Assembly: GCA_944990035.1 (NCBI GenBank)
Contig: CALYLX010000079.1
Coordinates: 1 to 64,000, forward strand
Direction: 5' to 3'
Length of the DNA stretch: 64,000 nucleotides
Source: Clitopilus passeckerianus
Taxonomy: Eukaryota > Basidiomycota > Agaricomycetes > Agaricales > Entolomataceae
Part shown: one piece after another, positions 43,859 through 54,622 of the stretch
How positions within the stretch are numbered: position 1 is the first letter of the stretch
Layout: each line of letters opens with the position of its first letter
Program-made: the position numbers and the translations under genes
Notes under the pieces: generated by a model
What the model was told of the DNA's origin: nothing
The model's input: the letters and a program-made list of their open reading frames with translations, nothing else
Database searches by the model: none

Positions 43859-45845
43859 TCACTTGTCTTTAGTCCATAACTGTTGAGGAAGGAAAGAAGC
43901 CGTGACCAGTGTGATCGAAGTGGTGATGAAAAGGAAAATATAAACCAAATTCCCAGCCAATATATCCTTCTCAAGAGAAATGGCAAAGATGGTGTTCGTC
44001 ATTGCAGGCCCGTAAGCTCTCATGAGGCTTCCGATCGTCTGCAATGTCGCGTCAATCAGCAACAATCCTGGGTTGGCAAACTCTGAACTGACCTGACAGA
44101 TTCCCATCGTCGCACCGAGGGATGCCTTGTTTGGCGCGGCGGCTGCGACGACAATGAACAAAGCACCTTTTTCCTCCAGATGAGCGACAGGTTCACATTC
44201 AACGTTAAGAAATCTTACCAGAAGACATATTGATCCCGACCTTCGCAAGTGTTTGAACTGCAATCAGACCCCATGCCCCAAGCCCTATGTTCCCGCTACT
44301 CCTCGCAAGGTAGTTCGTCAACGGGAATGACATGATCATCGGGATCCCGCACGCAGTCCCAATAGTAAAAAACCATTTCGGGCCCAAATAAGCGTGGATC
44401 TTTGCAAAGAAGAAAAACTGTAGGGCGCCATTGAGGAGACCGAAGATGGAAAGGATCTTGCCGACTAGCGGGGGAGGAAAGTCCATGCCACCTTGGTCGA
44501 CGGGAAGAGATAGTTGAAGCGGCTGGAAGGTGTTTAGGGAGGCTTGGGAGATGCTTAAACACATGTAGTTTACCGCTACAAGCAGTACACGTCGCGTTCG
44601 GAGCAGGTCAAGAATCGGATATGGTCGCTCAGACTCCGGAATGGAATCTATTGGCGTGTCGGCGCTCTCAGCGACATCCTCGGGAGAGGTTCGAGAAGTT
44701 TGGGCTGAATTCTTGCTTGATGAAAGGCCTAGCCACTGCCTAAACGATTCTGGATTCTTGAGTGTTTCCTTCAGGAAAACATAGCACATAACGCAGGCGA
44801 AGACGAGGAAGGATGCGTTGACAGCACAGGGAAGGAAGTAGGGGAACGCTTTGAGGAAATTATTGGATCCAAACAGCCCGGGGAATTGTTCAGCAGGCCG
44901 TGCAAGGGAACCACCTATCAAGGGCCCGAACTATGCCGGAAAGGTCATTCAGTTCATGAAAGGTCAAACTCCGGAAAAGCTTACCAGGCCAGTCCCCGCC
45001 CATGCGAGTGGCAAGTAGGAAAAGAGCTACGAGAATGTCACGGTAAGGTATGATATGGACACGAGAAAAGAGTAGTTACCTCAGCGAGTTGGTTAGAATC
45101 AGCAGCCATCTCTGCCATTATACTGTGACAAATGTCAGCTCATGGGTTTGCTTCTGTAAAGGATGCGCGAACCTCTTTAGTATGCCGACATTCCCATCTG
45201 AACAGTTCATTACATTAGGTTTTCAAAATGAGACTAAAGCGAGTTCGCAAACGTACTGAAAAAACCACCAAAGCACCGACTATTGACATTGTTGCATTAG
45301 CAACAGGGGAAACTGAGAGTGGTGCTCCGCATACCTGACAATGAGCCACCGGTACGACCTCCGGGTGAGGCCAGTTGCGTAGAGCGAGAGCGCCGCCCCA
45401 CCGGATCCAGCCAAAAGAATAGGTTTTCGACCCAATCGATCGGAGGCCCGGTTCCAGGAAAGCGTGGTCAACGACAACGTCGTGAAGAAAAGAGCACGCT
45501 AGCGGCAAAGGTGTTAGCCAACAAAGTGATCCGGCTTGGTATCAGGAATCTTCACCTCTACTCCCATGTAGAAGCTGACTTTGCTCGCATCCCCGTGCGT
45601 GATGTCCAAGTTTGCGACCAACTGTAAGCACAGAACCTCGGTCAATCAGCCGTGTACTACCAACTGGATAGGGAACTCACATCTGGCATAAATGGGTAGA
45701 GAACCTGTGGACTGAGATTCTCTGCCAGTGAAACCAACAGGATGAGTCCAATTTGAAGACGCGATATCCGGTTACGACGATGACCTTCAACACCAGTGCT
45801 CTCCGACAAGAGTGGTGTTTCCTCCGTGGCGCGCTGGGATGCCAT
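43859..45845 (-). CDS. MFS transporter 3 (DHA1-like), tandem array
   Basis: The ATG at 45845 starts MASQRATEETPLLSESTG, with a TPLLS leader. The signature LSWNRASDRLGRKPILLAG, then FGPLIGGSLARPAEQFPG, a central hydrophilic loop with SSKNSAQTSRTSPEDV, and VDQGGMDFPPPLVGKILS, KWFFTIGTACGIPMI and MTNTIFAISLEKDILAGN follow, ending LPQQLWTKDK. It is near-identical to MFS 2 over long stretches, including the last exon and its 3' sequence. All MFS motifs are intact. Twelve membrane segments are expected from family knowledge but were not counted one by one. Confidence 0.86.
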
Positions 45846-45913
45846 GGTTTCGCAAGCGTACCAGTAGAGTCAAATCTCTTAGGGCGACAGTTTCTTGGTA
45901 GGTGTCGGGAAGA

Positions 45914-46028
45914 ACGATGAATGACACCATAGCGCTATGATAAGTAGGGTTTGATGATGGAAGTTCTGGTCAACGAGGTGACGGGGATAAACTTCCGCGT
46001 GTCGGTAACTCCATCGCCGTTCCTCTCT
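45914..46028 (-). repeat. Duplicated upstream block B (5' of MFS transporter 3)
   Basis: Homologous to block A over about 110 bp at the same distance from the start codon (about 70-185 bp). The conserved core GTGACGGGGATAA and CGGTAACTCCATC is shared. Confidence 0.65.
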
Positions 46029-46556
46029 TTGCCCCGAATCTGAGAGTATTCATTCCCTTCTTCTAGTCAAATATAACTGTACAGCAATAATGATGATCAA
46101 GCCTAGGTGTATGTGGGACTCGGAGGTGGGTAACCTCCGAATATGGATCTGACTTAGATGCTCTTAACCTTTGAAAAGAGAGGGATACTGTGTCCCGCTA
46201 TTGTGGAAGGAAGAGTCTAGGTATGGCTTCTGATGACGGAAGCCAACATAATAGAGTAGACATCCCTTGGGTCCTTCTACTAATCACCATGATCTAGTCA
46301 AGACACAAGATTATCCACCACGATCTGCCCAAAACCCTCAAAGCCCTCAGCTCCAAGCCCCAAGATCGAATCAGGCTGGGAAGAAAACTACATGACCGGC
46401 AGTATCAGTGGTATTTCTGTTGAATGGGCTCCGTCGGACGATCTAAGCTGGGCTTGTATGAGTACCTCGCGGAGGAGAAAGAATCGGGATACCAACTTTC
46501 TAACGTTCAACCGCTCCGTACACCCATCGCAACCCAATGAAGATTGTCCAGGGAAG

Positions 46557-47610
46557 TCAAGGATCCGGACATGACACTTGTCCAGGTGACGAGAAGGACA
46601 TTCCTGACTTGAAATAGTTCAAAGAACTGAATTGCCATGCCACAGCGAGAAACGCAAAGGAGCAGATTGCTAGCGTCGTCAAAGTGGGCCGACGGGAGCA
46701 ATTATCCGGCTCAACAAGAGGTATCGTCGGCAGGTTTCCAACATATAAGTTGATATTTCCTCCAGCACTGAGAGTCGATCTCATGAGCTGTGCTTGAACT
46801 GAAGCATGGGTGGAGATTCTCGTCAATAATCTCCCTGGTCCTTGAGCAAGGTGATGATCTACCTTCATTGAGATGTGGTGGACTCTTGCTACGGTCGCGG
46901 CCACCTCCTTGGCGGGAAGAACGAGGTTTTAAGCGCCTGCGGTGCCCGTTATCGTCGTCGCTAGATTCCTCCTCTGATTCATCACTTTGATCTCTCGCAG
47001 CTCTAGAATGCGGCCTACGCCTTGATAAGGTCTTCCGTAGCCCGCCAGACCCATTCTCGACATTCATTTCAGGCCCGCCCGTAGCTGACATAGGGACGTT
47101 ACCAAGTTCAGGTGGGGTTGACGAAGGCTCCCATGGCGGTTTGGGAGGTGCCCAGCCGGAAAAACCTAGCGTCCTCTGCTCGGGAGGTGGGAGGCTGAAG
47201 ATAAAGGGGACCTGTCGATTTGCACCAAAGGTTGTATTAATGCCTCCTAGGGGCACTATGTCAGCCGAGGCGTCTTCCAGCTGGTCACTTCCCTCATACC
47301 TGTTGAAGAGGCAGACGAATCTGATGCCTTGAACGGCGTCGCCTGGACCCACAGTGGTTTCCTCTCAGAGCGCTCGACGAATTCGAAGTCCATAGGAGCC
47401 TCGCAGCTCCGTCTGTCACGATTGTACATGTCGACCAGAAACCAGTGTATTGAGCGCCGATTGAACCTGACGCGTCAATAGAAAGTACAGGGTACAAATA
47501 AGTAGTCATGAAATCAACGCCAGTTCCCAATTCGTCAACAGAGATGGCCTGGGGTTTCCCCATATCTCCCTTCAGTGATTGCACACCATAACATCGAGAA
47601 ACGAGCACAC
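46557..47610 (-). CDS. Orphan family P, copy 1 (RS-rich, C-terminal hydrophobic anchor)
   Basis: A family found four to five times here and not recognised elsewhere. This copy has an N-terminal part of unclear exon structure, then SADIVPLGGINTTFG, WAPPKPPWEPSSTPP and an arginine/serine-rich stretch (LSRRRPHSRAARD, DESEEESSDDDN, KPRSSRQGGGRDRSKSPPH). A short exon EIIDENLHPCF leads to the conserved C-terminal exon: VQAQLMRSTLSAGGNINLYV, then a hydrophobic segment near LTTLAICSFAFLAVAWQF and the tail SSPGQVSCPDP. The RS-like region resembles RNA-binding splicing factors only in composition. The hydrophobic segment suggests a single membrane span near the C terminus, which is inference. The 5' end is uncertain. 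Confidence 0.6.
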
Positions 47611-47781
47611 TCCTCGCCGAATTCGCTGTAACCTAGGTCGTTTAGTATATCCGATTGGTGTCCTTCCGCAATGTTTTCATTCCGCTCAGCCCACACCGGG
47701 AGTCACGGATATAGAACATAGATTACCCGTTCTCCGGGGACCGGGATTGGCTCCAGGGAGTCAGCAACCCCATCGTTGCTA

Positions 47782-48227
47782 CGGTGCACCAAGCCTAGTT
47801 GCCGCTACCTTTGGACAGTGGCCAATTCGGGCTGGCGAATTTTTTTTTTTTTGGAAGACCGATTTTTTGCTCTAAAACACCCCCCAAAAGTACTGAAGAT
47901 GAGTTCCAGCACCTCGCACGATGTTCTAACAAAGAAAGATCGAAGAATATGAGTATCTTGCAAACTTTTGGTGAGGACAAGACTGATGACTAACCTTCCT
48001 AATGGGGTGGGAGTTGCCATATATAGTATGTGGCTATACACTTTGGCCAAATTCCTGAGGGCCAAAATAACTACCTCGGTCAAATTTGACTTTTAGGACT
48101 ATCTGTCTGGCCAATCGAGTCCTTTCATCGAAATACGTGTTTTTGACAGACGAATAAGAAATCCGGTCAAAATTGGACCTTCCATTTCTGTTGTACAAAA
48201 GTAGCGGTGACTAGGCTTGGCGCACCA
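47782..48227. mobile_element. MITE-like element with 36-bp terminal inverted repeats and TA flanks
   Basis: The left end starts CGGTGCACCAAGCCTAG at 47782. The right end, read on the minus strand from 48227, starts TGGTGCGCCAAGCCTAG. The 36-bp ends match at 30 positions by eye. TA dinucleotides lie directly outside both ends (47780-47781 and 48228-48229), as expected for a Tc1/mariner-type target duplication. The 446-bp interior has no transposase ORF, has a T tract near 47841, and contains inverted GTCAAATTTGAC-like motifs near 48079. It looks like a non-autonomous DNA transposon. Confidence 0.78.
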
Positions 48228-48628
48228 TACTCTGATTTCGCAATGAGCTCAGTCATTCTGAAAATTGAACAACATGGGTGGCAATAATTTGGTCGAGCGT
48301 AAGGATATCGTTAAAGAATAAGTAGTTACGTTTGAAAGCTCAAATCCCGAAGGGAATTCCTTCTTGCCAGCTCGGGAAGGTCACGGTCCTTGAAAACTTG
48401 TCGGCAGAGCAGTATACATACACTTTCATAGCCCTCCGGCCTGACCACGCCAGAGAAACGAGTAAATAATATCTCAAACGTTCATCTTTGATGGCGCCTA
48501 GACTGTCAGAATCAGAGTGTGTCAAGAAGTACGACTGAACATCTCACCATTGAAGAGAATGGCGTTCTTCACGAGCTGAAGTAAGTTGCCGACGTGATTT
48601 GCCATGCCACGACGATGAATGCTAAGCA

Positions 48629-49380
48629 CTAGAAAGCCGGCGTCGTCAAAGGAGATCGGCGAGAGCCGATATCCAGCCCGGTAAGAGGAGTTGTCGGGTG
48701 GTTTCCAACAAGAAAGATAATATCTCCTCCCGCGCTAAAGGTCGATCTCAAGAGCTGTGCTTGACCTGCATGACGTCCTTGTAAGTAGCCTACTCTGTTT
48801 TGTTCCAAGTGATATCGCACCTGGGGCTTCCTTGACATGTGAGGAACTCCTGCTACGATGACAATCGCAGTCTTGACACACAGAACGTGGTCTGGACGGT
48901 CTCCTGTTATCGTCGCGGTTTGTTTCCTCCTCCGACTCTTCGCTCCAGTGTTTTTCAATCCCGGAACGCGCCCCGCACCTCGAATAAGTGCTTGGGTGAT
49001 CTTCAGGCCCAGCTCTCTGTTTATCAGTTTCACCCATACCAGCACTTGAAATCTGGCCGTCATGAACTGGACCTGACGAATATTTCCAGGAACAATTCGG
49101 AGCGGGTCGAAGAACGGAACTCGTTATCTTCTGTTCGAGGGCGGGTCGAGGATTAACGGAAACTTTCGATTTGCGTCAATGTTTGTGTCAAGATCTACAG
49201 GTCTCATGTCAGTCAAGGGATCGTTCCAGTTATTTATGTCCTTCATACCTGTCGAGGGTTCAGGAGAGTCTAAATCCTTAGAAGGTGCCGCCCTTTGCGG
49301 TTTCTCTCCGTAGCCGTCATCGAAATGAGAGTTCACAAGGGGTTCATAGCTCTCGCACTCAGGCTTGTGCACTGGCATGG
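48629..49380 (-). pseudogene. Orphan family P, copy 2, with premature stop in the hydrophobic anchor
   Basis: Recognised by the family C-terminal exon: GQAQLLRSTFSAGGDIIFLV, NHPTTPLTGLDIGSRRSPL and TTPAF, then TAG (48629-48631). Copies 3 and 4 have Trp (TGG) at this codon, followed by CLA and the rest of the hydrophobic segment. Past the stop the same frame still reads CLAFIVVAWQ, so the change is a simple nonsense mutation. Upstream parts include a segment with STGMKDINNWNDPLTDMRPV and DANRKFPLILDPP, corresponding to the N-terminal half of the family. The product would lack its hydrophobic C terminus. Confidence 0.62.
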
Positions 49381-49784
49381 CAATCCCACAACAATCCCGG
49401 TAATCCTAGTTGGGTGGCAGATGGCGAATACAGTCGCAAGTTATAGTGTTGGACAGCTGAGGAGCAGATATCATAGAAAACGTTGTACGACATCTAGGCT
49501 GGCGAGGCGTTGCTGTTTATACAGATTATTGCGAAATTTCTTGCATAGGCAATGGGTTCAATTTCAGGTCCACTTTCAGGGTTGCTTGCAAGGTTGTCTG
49601 GTCGCTCGTTACACAAATAATTATCAATAGTTTGTTTGTTTGTCCTCCCTCGAGGGTCGGACACACTTTCCTTCCATAGACAACTCGAGCTTGCCGTAGG
49701 ATAGACCCCAATGCCTTAAAAGGTAGCGGGACATTCCAGGCAATGCATGATCTGCGATAGGTCACCGAAAAAAGTCAATAGCAA

Positions 49785-50140
49785 CTAATGTATTATAGTA
49801 ATCTGAATTTCCGAGACGGTCTGGCGCTGCAATGTTGAATGTTTCTGTGATTCTCGAGAGCGAGAGGAAGAGCAAGGGCTCGGTGCCTGAGGCCAGGGGA
49901 GTTGATTGAAGTCACTAGTAAACGGAACAGAACGATCTGCTCTGAGGGTAGGAGAACCTGAAGACGCCACGCCAGCTGGCGCATTATCTAAACAGCAAGT
50001 CCTCCCCGAACCCGTAGAAGACGCAGAAGAGCCCGATTTCTTAGAGGACGTCGACCGTGCGGGTTTCTTAGGGTCATTGTTGTATTCTTTGTCTATGCGA
50101 TATTTGTGGTTCCGGCGGTTGTGCATGTCAAGCAGAGTCT
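49785..50140 (-). pseudogene. Orphan family P, partial copy (5' portion)
   Basis: The segment MHNRRNHKYRIDKEYN, SSASSTG and SGSPTLRADRSVPFTSDFNQ matches the N-terminal part of copy 4 (MYQGRKLEPPMDFDW, STTG, PTLGTDRPVPSSS) in order. No RS-rich exon or conserved C-terminal exon follows before copy 2 begins, so this looks like a 5' fragment. It lies just downstream of the tRNA-ligase fragment, mirroring the order of the intact ligase and copy 4. Confidence 0.5.
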
Positions 50141-50616
50141 AGTAAATTCAGCATGTTGACGCCGGTTCGTGGCCTCTTAAACTCTTCGAAATGCTGAGTT
50201 CATCTGGCGAACTAACCTGAACCGCTAAGTACAAATAATCATGGAATCAAACAGCGGGTCCTAATTTGTCAATGCAGAGGGGTGGGGTTTTTGCACCATT
50301 GACAGGTCCTTATGGTCGGGACCATTAAGCTGCGCATGTTACCAAGGTTCGAGAGGAGGAAGTCGATGTTTCCAATCGTTTACGACCGATGTCCAGAAAT
50401 GGCAAGGCTGTCAGATAAAACGAGAATGGCATCTGTCCCGTAGTCGTATGGGGTTTCCTCAAGACACGAGACACGGGTACACTCCTCACCCACTTTGCTT
50501 GCACGGCCACTGCCAGTGGTTAATAGATGACTATATGAATCAGTGACTGCACGAGGTGATGTTGATAACGTGCTTCTACAGCAACCTACTTGTCCGGGTC
50601 GGGGCCCCGATTGCTG

Positions 50617-50705
50617 GTATGATAATTCGGCTTGATGACGGAAGTTCTGTCAATGGTCAAGGGAACGCGATTAGTCCCTCTGCCAGTGTGTCGGTGACCG
50701 CCGCT
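50617..50705 (-). repeat. Upstream block C, partial match to blocks A and B
   Basis: Shares TTCGGCTTGATGA, GGAAGTTCTG and TCGGTGAC with blocks A and B but has an insertion and more changes. It lies upstream of the partial P copy, not of an MFS gene. Confidence 0.45.
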
Positions 50706-51210
50706 GCTATTCTGATTTCATCGTGAGCTCAGCAGCACTCTAACATATAGATAGATTGAATAGCAATCAGATAATCGAACACAGGATACACTGGGAGGAG
50801 AAAGCACGAATAAGGAATCTTTGCCAGTGAATGTCCTAGTTATGAACTCACTGGGCCACGAAAAAAGGTCTAGACTAGTCTACGTTTGATAATGCTCTTT
50901 ACTGGTGAGATTTGGGAGGATACGGAATGTTATAGCGCGCCGTCCAGGTACTTCTGCGTATAAACGTCCTTTAAATTAAATCCAATTATATCTCGGCGTA
51001 TTTTCATGATACAAGCATGAGCAAACGATAGCACAGCAGGAATTATGGGCAGAAGTCGTTTGGTGAGCCTGAACATCTAACGACGAGCCAAGAAAATATG
51101 GTAATTGTTGCAGAATCGTTGACATGTCCTTTCAACACCAAACTTTGCATCAGGAGCGCATTCGTCTTCTCCAGGCCCTTCCTCCATCTGCCCACCCACC
51201 CATCTGCTTC

Positions 51211-51700
51211 CTAGATTGGGCTCCCATTCGTCACCATCCCGACCGTAACAGGCAGCAGCTTCCTCAACTCTTCACTCAGCCCCTCCGAGAACTGCTTCCC
51301 CAGACCCCGAACGCGCCGATCTTCAACCACCCCCGTCTCTGCAGCCTCTACCCCATCCACGGTCATAGCTATGACCCTCCCGCTGACTCCCCAGCTCGAC
51401 CATGAATAAAATTGACTGCGGAAGCATCCGCAGATTCCGACGTGGGAGCCATGGCGCTGCTTTCTGGGCGCGACTTCCGCATCTGTCCCTTCCTTGAGAA
51501 GTTGGCGTGGATAATCGTAATATGGGGGGATATCCTCTTCCTGACCCTCTGAATCTCGAGCTTCGTCAGCCCTGCACCCAGCGGCTCCATCCAGCACAGG
51601 CTTCAGCGGTCTCCAAAGTATTGAAGAGGCATTCTGTAGCGTTGATAGCAATTGCTTTGGGACGAGTGGGCCAGTCTGGCAATCTACACTGGCATGTATG
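51211..51700 (-). pseudogene. Fragment of tRNA ligase, C-terminal phosphodiesterase end
   Basis: Matches the 3' end of the intact ligase at 54623-57521 in order: a degraded LDAG-type stretch, LLKEGTDAEVA (intact copy LKEGADAEIA), VIAMTVDGVEAAETGVVED (intact VMALTVDEVEAAETEAIEE), GLGKQFSEGLSEELRKLLPV (intact GLGKQFLEGLGEELRKVLHV) and TVGMVTNG. The catalytic HVT of the intact copy is PVT here, and HITIVH is lost in a garbled segment. No start codon or upstream domains are present. Confidence 0.78.
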
Positions 51701-51793
51701 AGTATCCGTCGTAAAGCTGGAAATGAAATGGCGATTTACCTAACATTGATCCCCCATACACCTTCACAATCCAACAAGGATGGTCGAAACACA

Positions 51794-52690
51794 TCAAGGA
51801 GCTGGACAGGACGCCTCTCCAGGCGACGGGACGGGTGTTCTCGCCTGGAAGTAGTCCAAAGGGCTGAATTGCCATGCCACGACGAGAAGGGCCAAGCACC
51901 AGAACGCAGGCGTCGTCAAAGGGGGTCGACGTGATCCATTAGCTGGCTCAATGGGAGGGGTTGCTGGAAGGTTTCCAATGTAGATGTTGATATTTCCGCC
52001 AGCGCTGAGACTCGATCTCATGAGTTGGGCTTGAACTTCAGAACGTATCGAAATTTCTCGTCAGCAAGTTTCAGAAACTTGGAGCACGTTATCCTACCTA
52101 AGGCCTCATCAATGTGTCGCGGACTCTTGCTACGGTCGCAGTCCCTTTCTTTATGGGAAGAACGAGGCCTAAAGTGCCGCCGGTGCTGAGTATCGTTGTC
52201 GCTTGGCTCTTCCTCTAATCCATTGCTTAGATCTATTGCAATTCTCTGAGCACGCGCTTTGTTCCTTGACAGGATCCTTGGTAGCTCGCTAGATCCTCTC
52301 TTGACATTCGCCTCAGGCCGGTCGATATCACCTGTACAAGCATCTGAAAGTGAGACGTCGTTGACTGGAGTTGACAAAGGTTCCCATGGCTTGGGAGGTG
52401 CCCAAAGAGAAAAGATCGGCATTTTCTGCTCGAGAGGGTGGTTGAAGATAAATGGGAGCTTTCGATTTGCATCAAGGTTGTCTTAAAAGCTCTTGGAGAT
52501 ACCATGTAAGCCGGGGTCTCTCTCCAGTTGTTTACTTCCCTCATACCTGTTGTAGAGGCCGAGGAGTCTGATGCATTAACCCGGCCCGGCGTTGTCCACA
52601 GTGGTTTCTCCCTAGGACAGTCGTTGCTTCCTCCTGCTGTACATATCGACCAGAGTCCAGGAGTTTTAGGGTGTTACTCCGTCAAGTTCC
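51794..52690 (-). CDS. Orphan family P, copy 3
   Basis: Family blocks in order: STTGMREVNNW, DANRKLPFIFNHPLEQKM, SLWAPPKPWEPLSTPV, an RS-rich stretch (SRNKARAQRIA, GLEEEPSDNDTQHRRHF, RPRSSHKERDCDRSKSPRH), then the C-terminal exon LMRSSLSAGGNINIYIGN, PATPPIEPANGSRRPP and LTTPAFWCLALLVVAWQF, ending SPGEASCPAP. The body and anchor exons are open. The short exon between them reads DEKFRYVLKF-like or its spliced equivalent. The 5' exon is uncertain because an in-frame stop follows DMYSRRKQRLS in the apparent first exon. Confidence 0.58.
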
Positions 52691-53194
52691 CGGCCACAAG
52701 TACTCACGGAATCAAATAGCCGGTCCGAATTCGTCAGCGGGGATGGGGTGGCGTTTTTCCAGTTCACACGTCCAAAGTGATCGGGATCACCGAGCTGGGT
52801 GAGTACACTGGTAACCTAGTGCGCATTAACCCTGGCCCTGGCTGGTAGCAATATCTTCTAATTGAGACCAGTACACTTCCCGATTGCTTGCCTTTCCATC
52901 TTGCCACCAACCATCGTCCAGAGGGACGTGCAGGCTATCGAGATCGAATCAGGCGTTGGCACGAAACGCCAAGCCATTCCTTGTGATTTCTGCATGTCGA
53001 ATTATAAGAGACAAAAGAAAAGAAGTCCAGCCCATAGGACCGAGGGTACTTTCTTTGAGTAAGGGAGTGGGGGGGTTGAACAATTTAGACTGCGCATGTA
53101 TCAGTATCTAGCGAGAGAGAGGGAATTCAACGACTGACTTTCTGACTTTCATCTTCTGAAGGCCTGCAGAATCCAATAACGATCGTCGAGACAA

Positions 53195-54063
53195 TCAAGG
53201 AACTGGACAGAACATCTCTCGGGGCGAAGAAACGGCTGTTTCCGACTTGAAGTAGTTCAAAGGATCGAGATGCCATACTACGGCAAGCAAGGCTAGGCAC
53301 CAGAAGGCTGGCGTTGTCAAAGGGGGTCGACGTGGGCCATTAGCTGGCTCGGCGTGAGGCGTCGCCGGAATGTTTCCAACATATAAATTGATATTTCCAC
53401 CAGCGCTGAGTCTCGATCTCATGAGCTGTGCCTGAACTTCAAAAAGCGTAGAAATTTGCGTCAATAACCCGCCTGTTCTCTGAATAGATGGGTGCCTCAC
53501 CTTCACTGAGAGGTAATGGACTCCTACTACGGCGGCGATCGCCAACTCGATGGACAGGGCGTGGCCTTAGGCGTCTATTGATGATCGTCGTTGCTTGATT
53601 CATCCTCCGACCCATCGCCCAAACTTTCTGGGGTTATCGAACGTTCCCTCCGCCTCGAGAAAACCCTCCGTCGTCCGTCAGGCATCGCCTTTCCATTGGT
53701 TTCAGGCATGCCCACTTCCTCCATACCAACATCCGGAATGTCGTATACTTCTATGGTGGGAATCGATAAGGATGTGAAGGCCCGCCGCGAGGTCGAAGGT
53801 TTTGTTAGTTCGGTAGGCGCAAAGGGGGAAGCGTTCGTCCTTTGTGGCCGAGAGGGGTGGCTGAGGGCACTACTGGATGGCACAGGTCGATCCGTTCCGA
53901 GCGTAGGAACCACTGGAGCTGCCGTGTCAGATGAGGCAGCCTTCCAGTCGTTTGTTTCCCACATACCTGTCGTGGATACACTGCCAGATTGTTTGAGCGA
54001 AGTCGACCCGAGGTCCTTCCAGTCAAAGTCCATTGGGGGTTCAAGCTTGCGTCCTTGGTACAT
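53195..54063 (-). CDS. Orphan family P, copy 4
   Basis: The best-preserved copy. The ATG at 54063 starts MYQGRKLEPPMDFDWKDL, then SVSTTGM, a Ser/Thr/Pro-rich body, RRRVFSRRRERSITPESL, DGSEDESSNDDHQ, and after an intron RRLRPRPVHRVGD with RRRSRSPLPL. A short exon RVIDANFYAF leads to the C-terminal exon EVQAQLMRSRLSAGGNINLY, PATPHAEPANGPRRPP and LTTPAFWCLALLAVVWHL, ending SPREMFCPVP. About 560 bp separate it from the tRNA ligase stop codon. It is predicted as mostly disordered with one C-terminal hydrophobic helix. Function unknown. Confidence 0.65.
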
Positions 54064-54622
54064 CGTGATGAGAGCGGATTGAGGAGTAGCTCAGCAGCAG
54101 CCAAAGTTCGGTTGTCACAGAGAGGAAGACTCCGTTTTAGCGGGAGATGTCGATGGTTTCGAGGGATCACAGGACTCCATTTTATGTCGATGGTTCAAGT
54201 CCAGGGGAAAAGCCAGGCGTACTTATTTCTTGCTTTGCGAGGTTAGTGATTAACCAATGGTAGTGCAGACGATTTCTGTGTGAACTTGTGTAGCTGGGAT
54301 AACGGATCCGGTCAAATGGTCGCGTAAAGATGCATCAGAGTAAGTTGCGAAGGGGTAAGTGTTCCATTGCATGGCGACCATTAAGGATATGCGCTGGGAA
54401 GGGTGCTTGAGAGTTCATCTGCGGGGTTGAGGTCGAGTTGGTGGCCCAACTGGCTTCCATGAATGGATGGTCCCACGATATCGAGCAGGGCTCTGAAATG
54501 AATTACATGTGGTTTGATATTCATAGTTGCAGTGGACAAGCTTGAACAAGGGATAGAAGAGCAGGGGTTTTATAACAAAGTCTTTCTAATAAATCTGAGT
54601 CTCCAAAAATCCAAGCCAGATA

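Noticed and set aside
54080..54200. Possible tRNA gene with A-box-like TAGCTCAGCAG and B-box-like GGTTCAAGTCC
   Set aside because: The stem around the B-box does not pair over five bases, the boxes are about 90 bp apart, and no acceptor stem pairs.
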